NCBI RefSeq assembly: GCF_914767665.1
Contig: NC_059503.1
Span: forward strand, 62,328,352 to 62,392,351
Length of the DNA: 64,000 bases
From: Harmonia axyridis
Taxonomy: Eukaryota; Arthropoda; Insecta; Coleoptera; Coccinellidae
Direction of reading: 5' to 3'
The notes below the pieces were generated by a model, which was given only the letters and a program-made list of their open reading frames with translations, did no database searches and was not told the DNA's origin. The position numbers and the translations under genes are program-made. Shown piece after piece: positions 23,301 to 35,300 of the stretch. The first letter of the stretch is position 1, and every line of letters starts with the position of its first letter.

Positions 23301-26300
23301 CTTTTTACCTACATTCGTTCGGTAGTTTCGAAGATAAACGTGTGTAGACAGACATTTTTGAGATAAAACATTATTCAATGTAGCTCTTGAGTGAGAGGGT
23401 TCTAGGTTATAGGTTCATATGAATTATCTTCTTTAAAAACACCTAAATACTATCACTCTTAAGGATCATTATTTCATTCTCACATTACCAGAAGTGAAAA
23501 TAATTCTTTCTATTTCATCATATATTTATTATAGATATAAGGGACAGTTCACATTTTATGTTCGGATTTTTTTTTCTCTTTGTAATGTATGGAATATTGA
23601 GCGTTCAACACATCTCCCAATCGTTCTCCGAAAAGACCGTTGGTGGAGGTTCTACTGGTACCAAGGCTCATCACTACACTCTGATCCGCTATGCGAATAC
23701 CATCTACTCCCCTAACTTTGAATTTTGGATCGACTACGGTGTCGTTCTCTTCCGACCTGCCCATTTTACACGTACTAGAGCAGGTCCTAGGTGGACAACC
23801 GAGATTTTCAATCAAGCATCTGTAACAATAGAAAAAATTGAAAAGGGCATTGAAATGGATTCTGAAGTTTTTGCGCGCTTGTTCGTATTTCCATACAACT
23901 TGATATATTGCCTTCTTAGTTTTAGTGAACATAAAAATTTTAGATTAGACCTATAAAAATTCGTGGAAAATAAATTAAATGAAATATTGTTCATTTTCGC
24001 AAGTACAAAGTATACTACATACAGTAATCAGAACAGCAGTTGGCGCCTCATTCTATTAAGCAACCAACAAATCAGAAAATAATTGAAATATTGAAGAAAT
24101 AGTTAACAAACATTGAGAGAAGAAAATAGAGGCGCTGAAAGAGCATGATAATAGGGAATAAAGAAAGATATTACAAATCCCAATATGGAAGGAAGATAAG
24201 AGAAAATCCTCTTCTAAACAACAAAAAAGAAGAAAAAATGTGACATTCACATGAGAGAAAAAAAATAAATTGGAGAAATTATAGAAGAGGCGTAGGAAGA
24301 ACTTTTATAAAAAAATTATAAATTTTCAATGACTGCTCAAACACAGCATCAACAGTTCTCAAGATGTAATTTTAAACAGCAAACTTTCGATCATATATTA
24401 ATTTGTTTGTCCTATAGATAATTTATCGCAAACTTATCATGTTATTAGTTCGAAGATGTTCAATTTTGATTTAACCTGAAAATATTTTGTATTATCTTAT
24501 GAAAATCGTTAAACTATTTTATGTAGTAGAATTAATTAACTCTCATTACTACATATCACTAATATGAGACAACATATATGTAGGATCCAGTTATTGTTCC
24601 ATGTAAATAATTGAGATGGTCAACATGATGCTTGGAGACCTATTAGTTTCTTCTAGTATCGAGAGCATGTTTCAATGAATTTACAGGGAACGAATTGTTA
24701 TTGTACATAATATGTAAAAAGGATGTGTTATTCTTCGAGGTGTCGAAGATATGTCATGGAGTTGTAAATCTTGAAGAGATTTATTGGGGGGTTGAGAAAG
24801 TTCGAAGACAACACGGTCATACCAGATGTGTCACATCTGTGTATCAGGTTCTAGTCCTTCGAGAATATTCGATATCCAGGAATCCGCGATGATCTTTGTG
24901 GGCGGTACGGCAAAGCTCTTATTGGGCTAGGGGATGGTACTTTTCCTAAGGGTGTGTCCAAGCCGAAAGAAGGGAGGTCGATATTCGAGACAGGGTAAGT
25001 TCCAATCGGCAGAGAGCACAGTTAAAATTAAGCCGAAGACGGGTAAAGTTGAAATTAAGTCCAAGACGGGAGACAGAGCAAGTTCGGTCGGTCAACTTAA
25101 GACGTACGACGTAAAGACGGTTCGCGGACTAGATTAAGACGAGTCGCGAACGAGTTAAAGACGAGACGACCGAAAACTTGAAGTACGACGAAGACGTGAT
25201 AATCGAAGACGTTTCGAGTAATTAAAACTAGAGTTAAAGACGAAATTCAGTACCGTAGTGAGAAACTTGTAATTAAGACGTAATTAAGATATTCTCAATA
25301 CTGAGTTTGTACTGTATAATTGTGGCTTTGTAAATAGATGTAAATAATTCAAAAGAGTTGAATTATTACAAATCCAACAAAGTCACGGAGAAAAAGACGG
25401 AAGGCCAGGTAATCGAATCATACCTCTAGAGTCTAGACGATCGATTAACCAAGCCTACATATATACTAACAGTTTGACAACATTATAAGCTCAAATTTCG
25501 GGAAATATGGACCAACTGGTAAGATGATATCGTCTATTTCCTTGAACAAGCGTGCAAAAATAATTAAAGAAAAAACAGAAACATTTAAACAGAAACAAGA
25601 ATCAGATATAAATAATGTCCACTTACGCTGAATTGATTCAACCAACACTCACACTTATCAGTATCACTAGATGCGAATGTATGAATACGATCGTTCTCTT
25701 GAATTTCGATCGAAAATGTTCAATCTTGAATCTGGAAAATAAGTACGACAATCGTTCTCACCTGAAATAGTACTCACTGCAAAACTTGAAGTTGCGGCAG
25801 TTTGGTATATCGATGTTGAGGAACTTCGCCTTGTACCTCTGCATAGCCAAACTGTCCGTGAGGCTGACAATCATGGTAACAGCTGCATAGATGCTTCTGA
25901 AATCTACGCCATTTTCGTCAGAGAAGAAGTTGGGCTTGATTACTGGCTGGGCTTGGTAATATGTCGAGTTGATGAAAATCTCTCCTCGAGAAACTGGTGC
26001 TATTAGGGTTGGGTTGAACAGCATTATGTTTCGGACCTAGAATGGTGTTTTTATTGTAGGTTAGGTTAGGTTAGGTGTTTTTATTGTAGGTTAATTCGTA
26101 TATTGCTCATAATATTCGATATCGCGTTTCAAGAAGATTGAATCCAAATATGTCACGCAATCTATTATACAGGGTGTCCCATAAGTGGCACGTCACAGTG
26201 ACACCGGAGGTAGGTCAGCTAAAGAGGGACCTAACCAGCCTAACATGACCCCAGTAAAAGTTGCATGGTTTTCGAGTTATTACCAAATTACGTTTTTTAG

Positions 26301-29300
26301 TGAATTTTCACCTTTTTTAACATTGTCAGGGTCAGAATTCTGCTGGAAAGCTCTCGAAGCTTATTTTTTTTGTTGTAATGGAATCTTAAATAGTTATTTA
26401 AGATGACATGAGTATGATTCTGTCAAAAAGTTATGTGGATTTCCGTAAATTAATGGATAAATCTTGATTTCAATTGCTAGCAAAACGAGAACTTCGACTT
26501 TGGACACCTGCTGTGAAAAAAAAATCCTTGAAACAAAACGAGCAAGTAACATCAAAAAATTGGACATTTTAGACAGATTTAGAAATGGTACAATACACGA
26601 ATCTTATGCCCATAAAACTAGGTATTTTCATCATTTTACCGATGCCCTACTTAACTAAGTTGAAACTAGGAACCCCGCTATCAGGTAATTTTGCCGCTTG
26701 CTATGACATTACATTTGATACCGGGCTTTGTTATTATTTGTTAAAGTCACAATAGGGAAAAAGATGGATTAGGGGAAGCGAAAAAGGAATATTATTGAAA
26801 AAAAATGGTAAATTAATTAAAAACAGACTTAACTTTCGATCATTTATTTAATTCTCAAATCTAACTTACAGTAAATGTTCAAACTGTTTCCCTCGGACTC
26901 TAATGCATAAATGACACCGTTTTATAAAATTACGATTCAATTTTCTCAAACTAATTTCTGATATGGTCCGGGCTGCGTCGAATACGCGTTCACGCAATTC
27001 TTCCTCGCTTCTTATTCGACGCAGCCCGGACCATATCAGAAATTAGTTTAAGAAAATTGAATCGTAATTTTATAAAACGGTGTCATTTATGCATTAGAGT
27101 CCGAGGGAAACAGTTTGAACATCCTTTTTCGCTTCCCCTAATCCATCTTTTTCCCTATTGTGACTTTAACAAATAATAACAAAGCCCGGTATCAAATGTA
27201 ATGTCATAGCAAGCGGCAAAATTACCTGATAGCGGGGTTCCTAGTTTCAACTTAGTTAAGTAGGGCATCGGTAAAATGATGAAAATACCTAGTTTTATGG
27301 GCATAAGATTCGTGTATTGTACCATTTCTAAATCTGTCTAAAATGCCCAATTTTTTGATGTTACTTGCTCGTTTTGTTTCAAGGATTTTTTTTCACAGCA
27401 GGTGTCCAAAGTCGAAGTTCTCGTTTTGCTAGCAATTGAAATCAAGATTTATCCATTAATTTACGGAAATCCACATAACTTTTTGACAGAATCATACTCA
27501 TGTCATCTTAAATAACTATTTAAGATTCCATTACAACAAAAAAAATAAGCTTCGAGAGCTTTCCAGCAGAATTCTGACCCTGACAATGTTAAAAAAGGTG
27601 AAAATCCACTAAAAAACGTAATTTGGTAATAACTCGAAAACCATGCAACTTTTACTGGGGTCATGTTAGGCTGGTTAGGTCCCTCTTTAGCTGACCTACC
27701 TCCAGTGTCACTGTGACGTGCCACTTATGGGACACCCTGTATTATCTTTTAAAAAGAGAGGACTCAAAAAACCTCAGAGCCATTCCGTCAAACCCGAAAG
27801 AGCTGAATTTCGCACAAAGTAGATTATGGTCGAAGGTATCGAATGTCTTCGCAAAATCCTAATAAAACAAGATTGTTAGCATCACCCTTATCTAAAGATC
27901 GTCAGTTATAGTCTGCAGAATATTTGTAATACTGAAACTAATCCACGGAGTTTCGTTTTACGTAGTCGCAAGCCATCCTTTACTTCACAACATCTATACA
28001 TACAACATTTCAACAAAACAAGAAATCTGTTAACCCTAAATGCTGATGATTCAGCTACCTTATTTGGGTCCCTTCACATATTTGTATAAAAGGAAATGAA
28101 AAAGCTGATCAGGCAGCAAAGGAAGCTATCTCTGTAGGACAAGAAGTTTCCATCATGACATATTATGATTTGAGTACCAAGTACAGATATTACATAAACA
28201 ACAAATAGAAAAATATTTGGCAACAACAAAGAAATAAATTGGCCCTCATTGATCCGACGATATCCTGCCTGAATCCCATAATCCAACATAGAAGAGACTT
28301 GGTGACTCTGAGACGACTCCGCATCGGACACAGCCAGATATCTCACCAACATTTATTAGCAAAGGAGAACGCCCCAATATGTACTACATGCAACACCGAC
28401 ATTACCATTCAGCACATTATCACGGAATGCCGAATGTACAAAAACCAGAGAACACAATTTAATGTGAAAGATAAAATAGAAGAAGCTCTCAAGATTGACA
28501 CTCCAGACAGCCTCAATTTCAATTTCAATTTCAATTTATTCATCCAAAAATACATACATATCGAAATATATACAAGAATAAGCAGGTTTAGCAGTCTAAG
28601 CAAATAGCTTGTATACTGTCATAACCTACCATTACTCATGATGAACAATTTTTCTTTCTCAAAAACAAAAGATTTTTTCCTATACTACAGAGAAAAAACA
28701 ACAACAACAAAAAATACCAAGGAGGAGGAGAAGCTGCTTCTATGATAAAAAAATCTTCTTATCATCGTAATTTTTTTTTCACACTATGTGTATTGAAATG
28801 AAAGATATTTAGATTTCTGTCACGTTAAATGATCATTCTAACCTCATCCAAATTAATAAATGCTCCCATCTTCTCCTCCAACACTGACTCAATAATAGAC
28901 ATTCAACTACAAAATATAATAATAAAGTAAAACAAAAGGAAAAGTATTGATTATATTAATATGCGATAAGGAATCAAATAATTTACCCTCCGACAAGCTA
29001 CAATACAACATCAATACAAACTGTACTTTTAAGTTTCATGAAAAATAAACCAATATTGTTAATTAGCCTCTGGGCAGAACACTCTGAGTAATATTATCGA
29101 TAACCTCTTTTTTATTCACTGATATTATACCACTTTTAGTCTTTGTCTTTATGACACCGCCAATTGTCCAAACCTTTTTGTTTCCAAGCTTCATAGTAGC
29201 ATACTTGAGCAATTCGATTCGTTTTTTCGTTAAATCCTCCTTCACAACAATATTTGTACCTAGGAATTGTTTACGAGAATATATAAATTGGTTACAATGA

Positions 29301-32300
29301 AATTCATCCGTGAATTTAATTAGTATGGGTCTTGTTTTGTTTTCAGTTTTTTTTCCTAGACGATGGCATGTTAATATTGCACGTTCTGCGATGTTTATAT
29401 TCTTATCTTTACATATTGTAGTGATATTCTCTGTCGGATTCGAATTTTGTGTTTCAGGAACTCCAAAAATTATTACATTTGCCTTCTTATTTTCCTGTTG
29501 CAGCTGTTCCAATTTGGTTTCAGTTTCTTTCAGTTTCAATTCAATTTCCTCAGATTCACTCTGCATATTTCCCCTGATTTTCTCCAGAACTTTTTCTGTT
29601 AATTTCTCCAAATAACTATCTAATATGGCCATAATAGTTTCTTTGACGACCGCTTTTATTTCAGCTCTAGTCTCTCTAGAAAGAACCATTTTTCTGTTGT
29701 TCTCAAAAGTTTTTTCACTGATTTTTTAAACTTGAATTAAAACTTATCGGAGCGGTGAGATGTATACGTCTATTCGCAATGACACATATGCGAAGAATAT
29801 ACCCTATCTTTTGTTAAATCTATTAATGTAGAAATTTAATTGGAATTAATGTATATGTTACGTTATATTATACATGTAACAGATCCAACACCGCTAATGA
29901 CCTAGATGTCGAAGCGGCAAACTAATAAATAAATAAATAAATGTAAAACCAGTTTTTTACAATAAAGCCTCGAATTTTGGAAAAAAAACGACAGAAGCCA
30001 AGTTGTACGCCTATGTAAAATAATGTCAATCTAATACAATCTGAATAATGTCAATATATTGTGTGAATAAGTCTTTCCCGTTTTTTGTAAGAGATGGCGC
30101 CACCAATACTGTGCGAGTATTTAATGGTTACATATGTCATAATCAAAGCTTATTCATCTGTCAACAATTCCACACTAACACATTAGTTGAAATTTTTTCG
30201 CATCATAAATTTTTGAAATCGTGAAAATGTCGAAATTTGAGCCGAGTCGACGTCATTTGCGGGAAGTTTCACTTTATTGGTTCAATTTGAAGAAATCTGC
30301 TGCCGAGGAGCATCGGTTGCTTCAGGAAGCTTATGGAGAAGGTTGTGTCGATGATTCAAGTGTTCGCGGATGGTTTCGACGCTTCAAAAGTGGCGATTTC
30401 GACGTGGAAGACAAGGAGCGTTCCGGGCGGCCGCAAATCTTTGAAGATCAAGAATTGGCGACTTTGCTTGATGAAGATTCGTGTCAAACGCAAGAAGAAC
30501 TTGCTGAAGCATTGGGAGTTGACCGAACAACCATTTCCAAGCGTTTGAAAGCCATGGGAATGATCCAAAAGCAAGGAAATTGGGTGCCGTACGAACTGAA
30601 GCTGAGATACGTCGAACGGCGTTTTTTCACTTGCGAACAGCTGCTTCAGCGACATAAAAGAAAGGGTTTTCTGCATCGTATCGTGACTGGCGATGAAAAG
30701 TGGATCCGTTACGATAATCAGAAGCGAAGAAAATCATGGGGACTACCCGGCCATGCATCATCATCGACGGCCAATCCAAATATTCATGGCGCCAAGCTCA
30801 TGCTCTGTATATGGTGGGACCAGCTAGGTGTGGTTTACTATGAGCTTCTGAAACCGAATGAAAGGATCACAGGCGAGGTCTATCGACGACAATTGATGCG
30901 TTTGAGCCGCGCACTGCGAGAAAAACGGCCACAATACTCCGACAGGCACGACAAAGTTATTTTGCAACATGACAATGCTCACCCACATGTTGCACAGCCG
31001 GTGAAAACATACTTAGAAACGCTCAAATGGGAAGTCCTACCCCACCCGCCGTATAGTCCAGACATTGCTCCGTCTGATTACCATCGCTTCAGATCGATGA
31101 CGCATGGCCTGGCTGACCAGCACTTCCATTCCTACGAGGAAGTCAAAAAATGGGTGGATGACTGGATAGAGGCCAAACCGGTCGAATTTTTTCGCAACGG
31201 GATTCGTATGTTGCCAGAAAGATGGGGAAAAGTTGTAGCTAGCGATGACCAATACTTTCAATAATTCATTTGTAACCATTTTTTCACAATAAACGCTCAA
31301 AATTTGAAAAAAAACGGGAAAGACTTATTCACACACCTTATAATAATGATTAAGGACAAGCCTCCTTAATTCAGATGTAAATTTAAGATGATAAATGTCC
31401 GAAACGTCGACAAGATTCAACTGGGTTCGATTCACCTATCCCATAATAATCCAATTCAGCCAATATCTCACTAACATTTCAATTCAGTAGTAACTCATTC
31501 GGTAAATTCAAGAATGTGTTATTTCCTAATTTGGTATGTTACTACTAGGGGTGCAGTGTAAGCCTTTCAAGTTTTGTCTTTACATGATTCAATAGTGGCA
31601 ATTGGAATATAGGTGTTAGAGTGATGTGGCTAGACCCCTTTAGATGAATGATATTTTTTTTCTTGAAAATAGATATGGTTTCGATTTTTCCATTGTGGGG
31701 GTATCTCGTGGTTACCCAAGTATTTCTACAGACCGAGATAATGGCTGTTTATGTATGCGCCCAGGAGTGTCTCAAAATGAACCTCAAGGGGGCGCATATC
31801 TACATCACCACGGACAGCCAAACCACGCTGAGATCCCTGGAATCGTGTTGTCAGGGGTCTTTGCTGACTTGGGAGTGCCGTAACACCATAAAGCAACTGG
31901 CCAAGGGAAATAAGGTGACTCTACTATGGGTACCAGGGCACTGTGGGGTTGAAGGAAATGAAAGAGCTGATGATGCAAAAAGTGCATCAAGGTTAACACC
32001 TGCTGGACCTGAGCCTTTCTGTGGGATAGGAAAAGACCAATATAGAGCTGTGGTCCAGCTATGGAAGTTGAACAGCAGGTCCGGAGCTGACTGGCCTGAG
32101 AGCCATTCACATGGGTAAGCCGGTCCTGGATACCAGATAGGTAACGGCCTCAATACCCAAGTATTTCAAATTTCGTGAAAAAACAACCTTTTCTTGATAT
32201 TGAAACTACTTCAACAGAATTCGCTCACCTTATTGTAGCGGAGAACCGACTCAGTGACAGCAGGATGGAATCTTCGGTTTTCCATGAACTGCTTCAAGTA

Positions 32301-35300
32301 GAAATCGTTCCTCTTGAAGTAGGTATGAAAGACAGCTATGTTTGGCGCATCCCTCCTTCTTTGGTTGGTGCTGATGTAGGCGACGAAGTCATTGATTCCT
32401 ATGTTGGTGAATGTGCCGATCCTGTCCATTATGTAGTCCCAGGTGTTCTGGTAGAACTCGTGGTAGTCGAAGAAATCGTTCTGACAGTCGGGCGTGGAAC
32501 AATTCAGGCACTGTCCGCAGCACTTGTCGATGGCGACAAATATTGGAACCCTCATATGTACTTGGAGGTTCTTACCAACCTGAAGACAGATTGAAAGACA
32601 AAAAATATAGGAATTCCTTTGGTTGTGGAATATATTTTTGATATGATTAGTCTCGGGAGCACGGGATGAATCAAAACGAATTAGACATATTTTCATTTTT
32701 TTTCGATTGACAGCAAATATTAATTTTGCAGACACATATCAATCAGCAGAGTATTATTATATCAGGTGTGTGAATAAGTCTTTCCCGTTTTTTGTAAGAG
32801 ATGGCGCCACCAATACTGTGCGAGTATTTAATGGTTACATATGTCATAATCAAAGCTTATTCATCTGTCAAAAATTCCACACTAACACATTAGTTGAAAT
32901 TTTTTCGCATCATAAATTTTTGAAATCGTGAAAATGTCGAAATTTGAGCCGAGTCGACGTCATTTGCGGGAAGTTTCACTTTATTGGTTCAATTTGAAGA
33001 AATCTGCTGCCGAGGCGCATCGGTTGCTTCAGGAAGCTTATGGAAAAGGTTGTGTCGATGATTCAAGTGTTCGCGGATGGTTTCGACGCTTCAAAAGTGG
33101 CGATTTCGACGTGGAAGACAAGGAGCGTTCCGGGCGGCCGCAAATCTTTGAAGATCAAAAATTGGCGACTTTGCTTGATGAAGATTCGTGTCAAACGCAA
33201 GAAGCACATGCTGAAGCATTGGGAGTTGACCGAACAACCATTTCCAAGCGTTTGAAAGCCATGGGAATGATCCAAAAGCAAGGAAATTGGGTGCCGTACG
33301 AACTGAAGCTGAGAGACGTCGAACGGCGTTTTTTCACTTGCGAACAGCTGCTTCAGCGACATAAAAGAAAGGGTTTTCAGCATCGTATCGTGACTGGCGA
33401 TGAAAAGTGGATCCGTTACGATAAACCGAAGCGAAGAAAATCATGGGGACTACCCGGCCATGCATCATCATCGACGGCCAAGCCAAATATCATGGCGCCA
33501 AGCTCATGCTCTGTATATGATGGGACCGCTAGGTGTGGTTTACTATGAGCTTCTGAAACCGAATGAAATGATCACAAGCGAGGTCTATCGACGACAATTG
33601 ATGCGTTTGAGCCGCGCACTTCGAGAAAAACGGCCACAATACTCCGACAGGCACGACAAAGTTATTTTGCAACATGACAATGCTCGCCCACATGTTGCAC
33701 AGCCGTTGAAAACATACTTAGAAACGCTCAAATGGGAAGTCCTACCCCACCCGCCTTATAGTCCAGACATTGCTCCGTCTGATTACCATCTCTTCAGATC
33801 GATGACGCATGGCCTGGCTGACCAGCACTTCCATTCCTACGAGGAAGCCAAAAAATGGGTGGATGACTGGATAGAGGCCAAACCGGTCGAATTTTTTCGC
33901 AACGGGATTCGTATGTTGCCAGAAAGATGGGGAAAAGTTGTAGCTAGCGATGGCCAATACTTTCAATAATTCATTTGTAACGATTTTTTCACAATAAAGG
34001 CTCAAAATTTGAAAAAAAACGGGAAAGACTTATTCACACACCTGATACTTTTTCTGCCTAGGCAGCAAAGTAAGGACTTCCTGCCTAAGCACCAAAATGA
34101 TTATTCTCAATGAGAATAAATCATTTCATAAGTTGTCGTATTCCCGCCTATGAATTGAGACAATACAAGGTTATGTCATACGTCATCGTTCATCTATGTT
34201 CCAAACTATAGAGTGATATTAAAAATCAATTTCACAATTAAAAAAAAAGTATATCTCGATCAATATTGGTCATAACAGATCATCCGATACGGCGTTATAA
34301 ATATGTGAGTGTATGCTACTTACATTAAAGACAGTTGAGCATCAAATACGTTTGCCGTCTAGTCATGTAACTCATAGATAAATACGATAAAAACACCTCA
34401 AAATTTGAGAACTTTAGCGATCAATGAAGAATAGCCCATTTGACCGCATAATAGCGAAAAAACTATTCGAATATGTTTTCTGTTCAAAGGTTATGGTAAT
34501 ATTACATTTGTAGATTTTATAGCTATGTTTACTTTGAACACACTATAACAAGGGTACCTGCGTTGACCAAAGTCTTTTGATCAGCTTTTCTCATTAAGTG
34601 CATAAACTCAAATTAACACTAACATTTGAAATTAACAGGTAACCATTTTTCCTACATTCAGGTGCCTGTTCCTTTGATGATATGCTTCATTTAAATTGTT
34701 ATTCAATCTTATTTTCACTGTTTATTATATGCATAACAATTTATTGTTCCTTTAAGCAGTGAGTTCAAGATTTCGAATAACTGTTAAGTTACTACTACAT
34801 CTTTATATTCGAAGAATATAAATCCAGCCTATATGGTAAACGAATTCAAGCACATTCAGTGACGTATTTAAAGTTGAATAAAAGAAAAGCCACAATATAC
34901 AGCAGTTTCAATTACTCGTTTTACATCAATTAATGTACTGATACTAATGTTTGAGTAATTTTTGGGTATCCACCTAATCTTAATTTTTCTTTCAGGTCAG
35001 TCTACAGAACGTTCCTGGGTTTTTAATTCTTCGAAAACTCTATTTGTAAGTTCAACACAAAATATGCTCTGCTTTTTTCTTGAGAATTGCCACATATTTC
35101 GAAATTATCTTTTTTCGTACTCTGATATTCTTTTTCTCGTTTTTCTTGTTTATTTCATTATAACTATCAGACAATGTTATTGAAAAAAAGGAATGATAAA
35201 TAATAATTGTGAAATAAAAATCTTCCTAATTCCTAATATTTTTTGTATGGGTCTTGTAGTTAAAAAAAAATTGTAAATAGATAGAGAATTCAATTTTGGT

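Noticed and set aside
26056..26076. Telomere-derived insertion
   Set aside because: Only four TTAGG units, with a local duplication that explains them by slippage.
26185..27724. Identical 73-codon ORFs on opposite strands
   Set aside because: Arms of the foldback element at 26170-27739.
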